DNA of 64,000 nucleotides, from contig LSSK01000018.1 of NCBI GenBank assembly GCA_001969505.1, forward strand, positions 1 to 64,000, given 5' to 3'. The translations under genes were made by a program, and so were the position numbers. The stretch is from Zancudomyces culisetae. Taxonomy: Eukaryota > Kickxellomycota > Harpellomycetes > Harpellales > Legeriomycetaceae. The stretch's first letter is position 1. Each line of letters begins with the position of its first letter. The notes beneath the pieces were generated by a model. It did not search any database and was not told where the DNA came from. It worked only from the letters and a program-made list of their open reading frames with translations. Positions 43,851 to 54,762 of this stretch are shown here, in pieces.

Positions 43851-45783
43851 TTTGTCGTTTTTCTACGCTACAGCTATAATCTCTATTGCTGTCTTTGTAA
43901 TTGGTCTTTTTTGCTTTTTGTGAATATTGTTTTTACCTGTTTGCGTATTTCGTTAGAATATCTAATACTTTACCACCCTTGTTTGTTATTTACTTGTTTC
44001 TTTTCTTTCCTATCTTGTGTCACTTATTTCATAATAGAAGGTAATATACACCAAAGGTTCTTAGAATAGAAGATAATTAGTAGCTTTTTAATACTATAGA
44101 TACCATATATGACCTTTCTAAGTTATAAACCCCAATATTTTCAAACTTGAAGTTTATTGAGTCTTAAACTTGCTAGTATAAAACCAAAATAAGTTGATAG
44201 CTGGTTTTCATAGATTATTGGTACTTGTTCTCCCTATAAGTATGATCAATAAAGGCTGCTATAGCTATAAATCTTTTCCACAAACATCTTAAATATCGCT
44301 GTTTGCCACATCCATTCCCCTCAAATATAACAATCATTATTCCGTATTATTAATTTTGTAAAGTAAAAGTTATAAAAAAAAACAATGTATTATTACATGT
44401 GCTATATTATTTTTAGACAATTGGCATTGTAATATTTACATTGACAAATACTGTTTTGTTTTAGAAAAAAAGCGAATGCTGAAACCACTCACTGTCAAAC
44501 CACAACAAATAACAACACAATACATTGTAAAACAAATAATCTATGGAACAGAAAATTGAAACAAAAGCTAGTCAAGATTTTTGGAGATTCACCAAGAGCT
44601 AACAATTACCATTTTTTGTGAATCTCAAAAATAATACCACAAAGAACCACCTTTAAACCCAAATCAAAATGCGTTTGAAAGTATCACGCTATAGAATTAA
44701 CAAGATTGGTATACTGAAGTCGTTAGCCAAAGCACGCATAGAGTGTTGCACACATTCCCTTTCCCATTGAGTATTAACCCATAGTTTAGTATACTCACCG
44801 GCTAAATTATCTGTAACATCTGGTACCATACATACTCTTTTCTATACCACTCCTGTGTTGCATAACCACTTTATTTTCTCTTTACGAGCTCCGCACGATT
44901 TATTTAACGCAGCGAGTAGTACTTTATGTGTAGAAATTAAACTCACCAAAATATAAAGAAATGGAGGCGAGGAAAATAAACCATAAATAATACTGAATAT
45001 ATGGTTAATATTGCGTAAAACACCAATTAAGAATAGTAACTACTTCTTCCTTTTCTCTGCCTCTTCCCTCAAGTTAAAACTTCCGATGATATTATAGGCA
45101 TATTTTGGTAATACACACGCATTTGATATGGTCCTAAACAAAAAGTCTGAAACTTTGAGAATGTTCGCAGCAGCTACATAAACCAGCGACAAAGCTACTC
45201 TAGGAATGTAAAGGAATTTTATTTAGGTTTAAATAAACAAGCTTATGATTTTTAAACGAAAATTTCCGTCCACTACAAAGAACTTCGTTTTCTTTATTGA
45301 GATAGAAGCAAGTGAATTTGATATTACTGGTTTTATCAGGAAATCAGGTTATATATGGATAGTTACTGCTAATGGTGAAACTGCTAAATACCTGACAAAG
45401 ACGATTCTTCCTTAGTTATATAATGGTTTTGTCAGGCTTTGGTTGGTTAGGATTGTGTTTATTAGATTAGGTGATGGTATTGTATATCAATAAAATATTA
45501 GTTTTTTCTTTTCGTATAAAAATCTGAGGTGGAGATAAATGGGTTTCCAAGGAGAATTAATATTATTCCTGTGGCAAAGCAACTGTGGACAATCGATTAC
45601 CACCAGAAAAAAGTATTTTAATAACAAGTGTATATGATATATAAACGGCAGGGTTGGTTTTTTGGTAGCACAATACTACTGTGTGTAGATGTCGATATGA
45701 GTGTGGTATTAAATTATATTAACTGATATTATCAGTATCCGGCACTCCTTAGTTTATCTCTGGTTACATCGCCCTCTTTTGTG
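43851..45783. other. long gene-poor spacer
   Basis: About 1.9 kb. No frame on either strand that I would call. Holds the promoter of member A and the 3' side of the secreted-protein gene. Confidence 0.4.
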
Positions 45784-46029
45784 TTAAAATATGACGGGAT
45801 GGTTTATAATAGTTGTTGCGCCTCCTGGCACTTTTATCTTGATAACATTTTGATTATCTAGATTAAGGCTATTAATGCTTAGTGCAATATTGTTTTGCTC
45901 AACTTGTTTAGCATTGCCGTTATCATTATTTTGGGGATTTGCGTGTTCATTTTGTTGATGACTTATTGGATATGCATTGCTAACAGCCAATGCAGCGAAA
46001 AAGATAAATATTCTGTTTACGGTCTTCAT
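45784..46029 (-). CDS. small secreted protein with C-terminal DNQ motif, member 3
   Basis: 81 residues, one exon, ATG at 46029. Signal peptide MKTVNRIFIFFAALAVSNAY (1-20) shares its start and cleavage region with member 2. The middle is Asn/Gln-rich (HQQNEHANPQNNDNGNAKQ). The tail is SLNLDNQNVIKIKVPGG, then ATTIINHPVIF at the C-terminus. No Cys, no dibasic site. Short secreted, repeat-poor protein of unknown role. See members 1 and 2. The 100 bases upstream hold a GTGC/GTGT run (about 46037-46055). Confidence 0.75.
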   Translation of the reverse strand: MKTVNRIFIFFAALAVSNAYPISHQQNEHANPQNNDNGNAKQVEQNNIALSINSLNLDNQNVIKIKVPGGATTIINHPVIF

Positions 46030-46936
46030 TTTCTCTATGTGCGTGCGTGCGTGTATGTATTAGATATTGATTTTTGTGCTAGATTAGGAGTATAGTTTGT
46101 ATCAAATATGAATTAATGATGATGGAAATCGCTGTTGGTTAGGATTGCTCCTGTTTTTATATAATTTCGAAACAGGTTCTAGATATATTTAACACTTTAG
46201 TATCCCATCTTCAATAAAACCAGGATTAATCGACATATGACGAGTTGTAATAAAGCATTGAAAAGCACCAAAAAATTATGCGCACTGGTTTGTATGTGCA
46301 TAAGCACTTTTGTGCTGTTTTAGTGTATATATATGCCTTTTTACTTTAAACTAAAGTCCAATAAATCGTGTTGTATTTCTATGGCAATTGGGTCAAGTAA
46401 TAAATTGGTTACCAAGGGGTAACCAAATTTGATTCTACTACCAAAGAACCCCCCTCTCCCTCCCTCCCCCGTCCTCAAGAAAGCACACGTCCTCCGCTAT
46501 TATGACATTTGAACTAAGTGGAATATGCACCAAATCCCAGGAAATATGCACATTGATCCATACTTTTTATTGATGGTCATAGAAATAGAATGATTGAAGT
46601 GTTGGTCTACAAGATCACGCAAACTGCAACTTGAACCAAAAGCTGAGTTGGTCCAGTAATAGCAAGTAAAATGTTTTTTGCATATCGCAAATGGTTCTTG
46701 TAGTCCGAAATAAGCTAGAGAAAAAAGACGTGTGTTTATTGGTATCCAAAACATTTAAGCAAAAAAAAAAAGTAGTGCCACCATATCAAGCTGGTCAATT
46801 TAAAATCAAAGTAAAAGAGTAAGGCTCTGCCATGAATAAAATTACGATGTATAAGCGAATTATACAAAACATACACTTAGATACAAGAAGAAAGGGAGAG
46901 GGAGAGGGAAAGTGAGTAATTAGAAAATAAAAATGA
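46030..46936. other. intergenic
   Basis: A C-rich tract (about 46449-46472). The minus frame 46500-46754 has no coding signature and is not called. Confidence 0.4.
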
Positions 46937-47850
46937 TCAGGAAACAAAGTATGGTGCATTTGGGCCAAACTCGGTATTATCACTTGTATTCCTGGTACTT
47001 TTATTGCCAGCAGGGGTACCGGAACTACTTTGAGACAAACCATTGGTGTGTTGGACGTCAGGCCTTAGTGGTAGTGGTTTTGGTATTCTTAGCGAATTTA
47101 AGGTCTCAAAATCATATGCATTCCTGTTTATGTTGTTATCCATAGCACCTTGATCAGCACCATTGCTCTGTTGTACTTTTCTGCTCCTGCGTTGTGGAAT
47201 AGGTTCATCGGGAATAGTGATTACCACAGGTTGAGCTGCAGTTTTTTGTGCTGAGCAGGACAGAGGTTCTGTTCTTGAAAATGCAGATGGCTCTAGTGTG
47301 GTAGTCGGGGTTATCTGATCATTACTGTATATCTTTTTATCCGTTGTTTTGTCCTGTGGTTTGGGCTGTTCGTTTCTAAGTTCAGTATCCTTTTTCATTT
47401 CCGTCACAACTTTTTTGGACCTTGTCTATAATTTTTTATAAATTAGTTCTCGAAGTTTGCTATTAAATATTCTGGGAAATGTAAATGGCATCAATGTGCT
47501 AATGCTTAAACACTATAAAAGATAATCAAGTACTTACAGGGCCTGTTGCTGGTTTTATTTCGTCTTCACTGCTATTGTCAACTAGATTTACATACAGGCT
47601 GGCTCCTAATAAATTTTAAAATTCTAAATTAAACATTTATTAAACTATTAAACCTACTCACTTTCAAAAAAAAAAGTCCAAATTATTCTAAGGTAGGACC
47701 TATTGATTGTACGTATATTCACCAACCTGGGAGTAGGTGTGTTTGTTTTAGCAAAAATAAAATTGAAAAACAAAAAGTAATAGAGAGAAGGAAACCAACG
47801 ATGTAGAATTGGCAGATGTGAGTAGCTCGGTAGGATAGATGACTATTCAT
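46937..47850 (-). CDS. predicted single-pass membrane protein with disordered tail, unknown
   Basis: Three exons: 47850-47727, 47605-47538, 47425-46937. They sum to 681 bases, 226 residues. The first exon supplies a signal-anchor-like helix (about 15-34, IVGFLLSITFCFSILFLLKQ). The second reads ASLYVNLVDNSSEDEIKPAT. The third is a hydrophilic, Pro/Ser/Thr/Asn-rich tail with PQRRSRKVQQ and VVITIPDEPIP. The two introns are 121 and 112 bases with donors GTTGGT and GTAAGT, acceptors TAG. No homology recognised. The ATG lies only 3 bases after the stop of the upstream DnaJ gene on the same strand, so the first exon is the least certain part; exons 2 and 3 are better supported. Confidence 0.55.
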
Positions 47851-47853
47851 ACT

Positions 47854-49068
47854 TCACTTTTTATAAAATAAGTTTCTGATTTTACTTTTTCTTTTACCAT
47901 GCTCTTCGGGGATAGCGTTAGAAGTCGGTGGATAAGGATTACCACCACTAGCAGAATTAAAGCTGGGGCCGCTCTGAATCCGACCAGCATTCCCACCAGA
48001 AACAACCCGTTCCACACCATCGGGACCTTTTTCAACAACCGTCCGATTTCCTGCTGCGTCAACAGTCTCTGTCGTTTCATATCGAGCACCGTTAACTATC
48101 CGTACAGTTTTACTGACAGAGGTACCACCCATCCCTCCACCCATCCCTCCACCCATCCCTCCACTCATTCCTCCACCCATAAAACTGCTCATGTTCGAAC
48201 TAAATCCTTGAGAAAAGCCAGGAAATCCACCACTAAAGAACGGGTCCGAAAAGAATGGATCTCCAGAAAATGGGTGACCTCCCATGTTCTGTGGATGCGG
48301 ATCCCTTCCCATATCGTGCATCATGCCCGCATGCATACTAAACAAATCGTCGAACATTCCTCGCCGTCCACCATGTCCACTATGCCCACCTATTAGCAAT
48401 TCAGTGTTTAATATGTGTCTTTTATTCTTTATGATAATTTGTGTGCTTACCAAAGAATGATTCCATTCCAAAAAACTCTCTGAAAATATCCTCGGGCGCT
48501 CGGAACTGTATAAACATTTTAAGGATTATGTCAAAGTATATATTCCATATCAAATTTACACTTTTAACTTGACATTTTACTTACATGGTAGTTATGATCA
48601 AAGTGGCCTATTTTAAACAGATAGCTTCTTTAGAATTGATTCACTTTTCTAATCTACTTTAATATAAAAAAGAAACTACGACCTACCTCTCTCAAAACCT
48701 GTATCGTAATCCCCACCCTTAAACGCCGCCTCGCCATATCTATCGTACTTGCTTCTCGTTTCAGCTATTGTGCGTGCATTTCCATGTTAATAAGATTTTA
48801 ATAGGAGATAAAGCACCTGTCCCAGATATTTGGACGCTGATCTCCGAATAAATCAAACTTTTAAACGCATCTAACAAGACTTACGATCTCTCAAAACTTC
48901 ATAGGCTTCTGCTATTTCCTTAAATCTCGCTTCTGCTTCCTCCTTATTACCATTGTTTTTATCTGGATGCCATCTCAGCGATTGTCTCTTATAAGCCTTT
49001 CGTATCGCCTCCTGATCAGCGCCAATTTCTACATCCAATATTTTGTAGTACTTATCCTCTTTTACCAT
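47854..49068 (-). CDS. DnaJ (Hsp40) co-chaperone, DNAJB6/DNAJB2-like
   Basis: Stimulates Hsp70 ATPase through its J domain. Five exons: 49068-48885, 48764-48687, 48607-48585, 48505-48451, 48389-47854. They sum to 876 bases, 291 residues. J domain 1-70: [23 protein letters not shown] at 34-36 (RWHPDKNNG), [20 protein letters not shown] across the first junction. Then [13 protein letters not shown], typical of type B J proteins. A Gly/Phe/Met-rich stretch follows, with GGGM repeats at about 160-180 (DNA repeat 48127-48180) and [21 protein letters not shown] short C-terminal domain holds [20 protein letters not shown] and ends in a Lys/Arg tail ([15 protein letters not shown]). There is no zinc-finger domain. 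The third exon is just 23 bases; one of its acceptors is the single CAG in this window. Confidence 0.9.
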
Positions 49069-49864
49069 GTCTGTTATCGATTTTCCTGAAATAATATATT
49101 TTTTTGTGTGTGTATGGTTAGTGGTTCAAGTGTTGGAGCTGTTGATTTATCGTGTCTACGTCTAGATTAGGAATTGTTAGCTTCTACAAACTTTAAGAAC
49201 TCGGAAAGTAATAAAAACAAGATAAATAACTTTAGTACAGGTTGCAATTTGCCGCAAATTCTCTCAGTTTATTTTGCAAGAAAATTGGTGAATAAAATAA
49301 ACAGTACGGCAATCTTGGTATCGTTTGTCTTGCTATACCTAGCCTATTTTCAGAAGTATAGTCTTAAAAAATTAACCAAATTCGCGGGAAAGGGAAAATA
49401 CATGTCCATTAAGCTGAAACTTTGGTCATCAAGGGTAAAAAGTGATATTTTTCCTTGCGTGCATCACGGCACTTTCAGAGTCACGAAACCAATGTAAAAC
49501 TTTTTTTTTTCTTCTGCAAATTGCAAATTGCAATTTATGCATGATCAGGTAAGCTTCCTGAGGTTAATAAACTACAGACATTTTCGTATATTTCCTTTTT
49601 CATGGTTGATTATTAAACGAAAAAAAGTTCAATATATTTTCCTGTTTTGGGAATTCACCCAATAACCAACGGATAAAGCGAACGCAAAACCATTTCATGA
49701 TTGATTTGCAAAAGAACAGAAATAAAAATAAATGACAATCTGGAAAGCGCATCTTAAAAACATAAAAACACATTAGCGAATATGGAAAAAAAGAGTTTAG
49801 CGGCACAATAAAGTTCATGCGAACAAGTATAGTAAGCGCTAGGCGTAAATGGGTAATATGGACA

Positions 49865-49974
49865 ATATGAGATATGAGGTATGAGATATGAGATATGAGA
49901 TATGAGATATGAGATATGAGATATGAGATATGAGATATGAGATATGAGATATGAGATATGAGATATGAGATATG
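49865..49974. repeat. 7-base tandem repeat (ATATGAG), about 15 copies
   Basis: Near-perfect array of about 110 bases with one GGTATGA variant near the left end. Intergenic. Confidence 0.95.
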
Positions 49975-50170
49975 CAGGAACAAACAATTCAGGCAACCAA
50001 AGTATTATTTTATGCTTTAGAGTTTACTCTTGACTTTACTACAGAGTTTTGTAGCTATTTAGGGGAGAGGTAGCAAGTGCTGAACTTTTTTATTCGTTAC
50101 TCAAGATACAGCAGTCTATATTTCCCTGTTGTTTTTTAACATAGGTGTATTAAAGAAAGTTTATAAAAGC

Positions 50171-50210
50171 AAAAGGGAAAAGGGAAAAGGGAAAAGGGAA
50201 AAGGGAAAAA
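50171..50210. repeat. 7-base tandem repeat (GGGAAAA), about 5-6 copies
   Basis: Just downstream of the 3' end of the member B gene (50268). Confidence 0.9.
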
Positions 50211-50267
50211 GTGGGTATGAACCACTGCAAGTGTGGGGCATATTTAATGTACATAAAACAAGAACAT

Positions 50268-50746
50268 CTAGTCTTTTGGAAAAATACCATTCATTATGTA
50301 AAATGATTCGGTTTTGGGGTTTAGTAGCCAGTTTATCATTTCATTCCGCTTCTAATTCAGTTTTGGATCATCAAATTAGCAAAAATATTAAGTATAGTGG
50401 TGCAGCTTTACCCATATCCAGTATTAGTATATAATTAAATATATTTTTTACTAATACAAGTATTTATGGTTTCTACTATTGACCTTACCTTTATCGTGTA
50501 AAAGATATAGTACACTGAGAATACCAAAGTTATTGAAAAAAATACAAATAGGACCCAGATCCAGATATACGTCAACCCCTTTACCAAACCAACTACGATC
50601 ATCACCAGCACCGTTACATTGACTACAATGGCTATAGACATACCAGATATTAGTAGGTATAACCCCCTCCTTATATCTCGACTATGTTTTTCTCGCGCAT
50701 TTTCGGCTATTTCAGTCGTATACCTTTTTGTAGTAATATTCTCCAT
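50268..50746 (-). CDS. two-helix membrane protein with FYIxNGIxP motif, member B
   Basis: Two exons, 50746-50489 and 50351-50268. They sum to 342 bases, 113 residues. ATG at 50746. Polar N-terminus with EKHSRDIRR just before helix 1 (about 30-54, LLISGMSIAIVVNVTVLVMI), loop with GLTY, helix 2 (about 60-83, IWIWVLFVFFSITLVFSVYY). The second exon continues KRNEMINWLLNPKTESFYIM, and the motif FYIMNGIFP is at 103-111, exactly as in member A (43374-43850). It then stops two residues later, so it lacks member A's Pro-rich tail. Intron of 137 bases, donor GTAAGG, acceptor TAG, absent in member A. The shared motif position with no gap supports both the gene model and common ancestry. Confidence 0.72.
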
Positions 50747-51509
50747 GTTGAATCGATATCAGCCTTTTATGGTCATTCAATTCTATTTTTTGAAGTAAAA
50801 ATGAGTACTCGCTACTAACTAAAATATAGCTTCACACTAAGTAGATATATTTAATGTTGGAATACATGCCATATTTTATATTGAAGGGTAGACTTTTACA
50901 GCTTTTAAAATTTAAGCACTTCATTTTATCTTTGTAATACACACAACTGCTTCTTGTGGGAGAAGTTAGAGAACAGAAAAATAAACTTTTTAAATCGGTC
51001 TAGGAACATTTAGTAGTAGTGGTATTTCCAAAATGCAAGTCCAGCAGCCTCAACCTCGGTTTTTTGCTTGTTTTAGGTAAAACACATTTCCTTTCCCTTT
51101 ATTAAGTGGTAATAGTGGGCAGTATCTATATCTTATTAACCTCAAAAAATCGTGCGCATCTTTAAAGGGAAATGGTGAAAGTGCCTAACACTCGAGTAGC
51201 TCCATTTTATAGCCAGATTCACTTGCAATATGTATGACTCCATTTTCAACATTCGTTCAAAATATGAACTAGAATGACGACGTGGTTTCAAAAAAGAAAT
51301 ACCAATTAGCACTTAAAGAGAGGCAAAAGCTTTGCTACTATTTTTTGATGGCTCACACTAAATTAAGACATGATCTCTATATATTTTATATGTTAGTATA
51401 TATGTGCGCTTGAGATAGATAGGAGTTAAGATACAATTTTGATCAACCCCCTCCCCCCTCCCATCTCCCCAATAGGTAAAAAGTAGGTATACTAGTTATT
51501 AACACAAAA
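50747..51509. other. intergenic
   Basis: AT-rich with a C-rich tract near 51448-51470. Nothing else. Confidence 0.4.
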
Positions 51510-51620
51510 ATGGACCAGTCTGGAAATGAAAACTTAGTTATAAAGAAAACCCCCAAGACCTCAAACAAAACCAGGCAACATGTGTTGGCTGAGTTGTTTA
51601 AAATGTATTACTGGGGTTAG
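51510..51620 (+). CDS. short ORF, coding-like, unknown
   Basis: 36 codons from ATG to TAG: MDQSGNENLVIKKTPKTSNK, then TRQHVLAELFKMYYWG. The composition is protein-like and the ATG follows an A-rich leader. It could be a short gene, the first exon of a larger gene (a GTTAGA lies at the end of the frame, a possible donor), or chance. Confidence 0.25.
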   Translation: MDQSGNENLVIKKTPKTSNKTRQHVLAELFKMYYWG

Positions 51621-51888
51621 ACAAATAAGCTAGTGCCCAGGATCAGTAAGAATCAACTCCGAAAAAGGGGTGTTAAATGAACATTAAACGCTCTCAAAGG
51701 TGTTGTAAAACACAAAATTAAATCTTTATAGAAATTAAATGTACTCTAAGCTATATTAAGTAAACACTGTGTAACTAATAAAACTGTATACTAACGTGGG
51801 AATGGATACAGGTGCAAGTTGTTGGAATGAGCAAGGGTATCTGTACCCTTCAGCAAACACTTCCTCAATTTGAAACTAGGTTTGCGAT

Positions 51889-52047
51889 ATGAATTTGAAA
51901 AGCACTACAGAAGCGAAAAATTTAAGTAAAAAAAAACCAAAACAAGCCGTTTATGCTCCAGAAGAAATTCTATATATCAAAAATCAGAAGAAATATCGGA
52001 TTTCGAAGGATAAGGTTTTGTCCATACAAGATAGAAAACCTTTATAA
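51889..52047 (+). CDS. short ORF, coding-like, unknown
   Basis: 52 codons from ATG to TAA: MNLKSTTEAKNLSKKKPKQA, then VYAPEEILYIKNQKKYRIS and ending IQDRKPL. The Lys-rich, well-mixed composition looks like a real protein, but an alternative frame is open here too. It is convergent with DUS4, whose stop is 65 bases away. May be the last exon of a gene that includes the ORF at 51510. Confidence 0.3.
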   Translation: MNLKSTTEAKNLSKKKPKQAVYAPEEILYIKNQKKYRISKDKVLSIQDRKPL

Positions 52048-52111
52048 ATATTTACAGCGTATACAGCTACAGGTGTACAATGCGAAAATGAGAGAGTGGG
52101 GGTAAATTCCC

Positions 52112-53279
52112 CTAAAGTTGACAGGAAATATTATAGTTATCTTGAAGGTGGTCTAAGATAGCTGGGATCGTGGTTAAGCAGTTAAATGTCCTTCTTTCTA
52201 TTTGCGTTATTCCATATTCGTTAAATGTCCTCAAATATGCTTAAATAAGGCAAGAGTATAAAGTACAAGCAAAAAAAATAATAATCACATGCATACCTGA
52301 ATTCTCCATGACACCCTCAAACATGTACATCAAGTGGTGGTGGAATATGAAATGCGGTGTTCCATACTTCAGCGCCAGATTGACATATCGCTCAATGCAC
52401 TCTATGGGGGTGGATTCGCACCCGGTAAATAGTGCTGGATTGCGCAGTAGCCCTCTAGCGGACATGACACCGTTTACTTTGGTAATGTCGTATACTTTTT
52501 TTGCATCATCTAGTGTGAAGATTCCACCATTGGCTATGACGGGAACTGAAGCCAAATCTTTAACAAGTTTTATTGTATCCAGATCGACAGGTTGTCTATT
52601 TGACTGTCTCCTAGTTCGACCATGTATTGTAATAAAATCAACACCCGCTGCCTCTGCACGCTTTAACATTTCTATTGTACCTTTTTCAGTTTCACACTTT
52701 CTTATTTTGATAGAGCAACATAGATTAGTGTTTCTTTTTACTGCATTTACCATTTCAGCCACTTTTTGTGGGTGTTCCATTAGGTAACTCCCGATCTCTT
52801 CCTTTATGGCCCATTTTTGTGGACACCCGCAATTCAAATCGATTCCATCTACATATTTTTCAAGCAGCATCGCGGACTCACAGAAGTCCTTAAAATTTTG
52901 TGCTCCAAATTGCGCAACAACGGGAATATCACTGGGATTTGTCGTGAAATCTTCTCTCCCGAACTCGCTTCTTCGAAAAGCATCGGCTAAAATCATTGGA
53001 GTATATGCTATATCGACTCCATAACTATTGTAAATTATAATATATATGTTTATCCAGTTAGTGCCGTAAAAATTAAAGAAATATGAGATTAAGAGCGAGG
53101 AGTGAATGTGTAAATTATTAAAATAAACGAGCTTTTAGCCAAATATATATTAAAATAATTTACTCTCGAACTAATTCACGAAATGCCAGTTTAGAATACC
53201 GTACCATAGGTGCGCTCACATTTATACACCGGTCGCTATTTAATATTTCCAACAAATCCTGCTTGGGTCTCGCTGCCAT
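52112..53279 (-). CDS. DUS4: tRNA-dihydrouridine synthase 4
   Basis: FMN-dependent reductase that makes dihydrouridine in the D-loop of tRNAs (positions 20a/20b in yeast). Three exons: 53279-53164, 53024-52297, 52197-52112. They sum to 930 bases, 309 residues. Family segments: INVSAPMVRYSKLAFRELVR, then DYGVDIAYTPMILADAF across the first junction, VVAQFGAQNFKDF, DGIDLNCGCPQKWA (Cys104 and Cys106, one the catalytic proton donor), FITIHGRTRRQ, PVIANGGIF, VMSARGLLRNPALF. The last junction joins HHLMYMFEGVMENS to ERRTFNCL, which is also conserved in Dus4. The protein stops at NISCQL. Each junction is supported by the family alignment. Very sure of the Dus4 group. Confidence 0.93.
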
Positions 53280-54762
53280 TTTAATCTTGGTGCAGAATTT
53301 AATTTATGTTATAGCTGCGGGATAGAAAATAAAATAAGTTGAATTTCTTTCTAGATGAGTAAAAGTAAAAGTAAAAGTAAAAGTAAAAGTAAAAAGTAAA
53401 ATCTTGATGCTTGCTCTACTTTTTAGTAGTGCTTGTGTTAAGTCTAATTCGCGTTGCAATTATAAAGTCTTGTTTCTAGCTTGAATACTATAAAAACTTT
53501 GGATTTTTGATCAAGATATTTTCGATCTTTTCTTTTGGTTTACAAAATGTGTTCACTTTTAGTATGTGGGTTTTTTTTTATTGGCAATCTTCTCATTTTA
53601 CTACAACTTGGGCTATGTTTATTCAATAACGCAAAAAAAAACTATGGGCCAATGATAGAGCCGAAAACGGAAGGTAAGCAAACTGAAGAGGAAACGGAAT
53701 GATAAAATGCTCCACGATGAAGAAACAGTCTGGAGACATACAAATATCAAATGTGGACAGCTTCAGTGAAATGGAAAAGTATGCCCTTCCTCTCTCCGCT
53801 CTCCCCGCTCCAACATATCCTTTTAGGGCTGACTGCATTGCTTTTGTGAATTGTCTTGTTTTGTTTTATTATGGTTGCGGGGTCGTGACTCTAAAAGAGG
53901 CGAAAGCAACTGGTTTTTTTATTGGTCCATTATATGCTCAAATAGCTATGCGTTTATGATTTAAGAGGGGGTGTTTTTCGCAAGAGCTTCCAAGAATGCA
54001 ATAAGGCTTACAAATAAACGGCTAGAAATACCTAAGGTTGGAGAGCTTCCCAATATAGCTCCATTGCTAGAGCCATGCGTAGCAGGCTTAATAGTTAAGA
54101 ATACAAACATGATAGTGAGTTTATAAGTTCCGTGTATAGGGCAATTTAAAAGATGATTATAACTGTTTGCCAATTATCAAGGCGTGTGTCACTTGTGAGC
54201 CACTAGCACTGTGTATATAATGATGTTACAACTCGATGTGGTATCGTTTAGTTCCTCAGCCTTATTCAGCTACTAGTAACCCCAGTATGTGGTTGTAGGG
54301 TCATAAGGTTATGAGATGGCAAAAGAAAATAAAACCAATTATTACGCCGCATTATCATGGTAATTTATTTGTAACATTCTCAGCAAAAAAAAGTTAGGTA
54401 AGAGAGCGGTTACAGCATGGATAATGAAAAAATTTTTTTTTGTTGGCTGGAATCGATAGTTCAAAAATATAAATTATCCAATTATAATTGTGTTCAATTT
54501 TCACAAAATTTATTTGTAATTAGAGTAATTGGTGCCCCATGTCGTTATGTAAACCACTTGGTGATATGTAGAAGAAACGAATTATAAATCAGAACTTTGA
54601 GTAAAAACCTTGAGAATTTTCAGTTAAAATGGATCAAAAAAAAAGCAAAAGCTGAACTCTAAATTACTCTATCATTTTGAGCAGTAAAACATCGCATATA
54701 TTAAAAATATCAGAATCATGTTTAAACAAGTCATACAATATGCTTGCTAAGGAATTATAAAA
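53280..54762. other. long gene-poor spacer
   Basis: Holds the GTAAAA repeat. The minus frame 53961-54173 has a hydrophobic tail resembling a GPI-anchor signal (SRLFVSLIAFLEALAK), but I found no exon with a signal peptide to go with it. Confidence 0.4.
53357..53401. repeat. 6-base tandem repeat (GTAAAA)
   Basis: About seven copies. It lies upstream of the DUS4 start. Confidence 0.85.

Larger units (their letters stand above)
49069..50267. other. intergenic with two tandem repeats
   Basis: Holds the ATATGAG and GGGAAAA repeats. The plus frame at 49174-49497 starts at a TTG and is not supported. The minus frames across 49600-50000 come from translating the repeat. Confidence 0.5.

Noticed and set aside
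46500-46754. 84-codon minus frame
   Set aside because: No domain, no signal, unusual Cys/His/Trp composition typical of chance frames; no splice-linked partner.
49174-49497. 107-codon plus frame upstream of the DnaJ gene
   Set aside because: It starts at a TTG, the first ATG is very late, and composition is that of AT-rich spacer.
49600-49996. Minus-strand frames with repeated ISYLISH
   Set aside because: They are the ATATGAG repeat translated; seven-base units read in frame give a 21-base protein period with no stops.
53961-54173. 3' exon of a GPI-anchored protein
   Set aside because: The tail (SRLFVSLIAFLEALAK) looks like a GPI signal and a branch-like site precedes it, but no exon with a signal peptide or matching donor could be found upstream.
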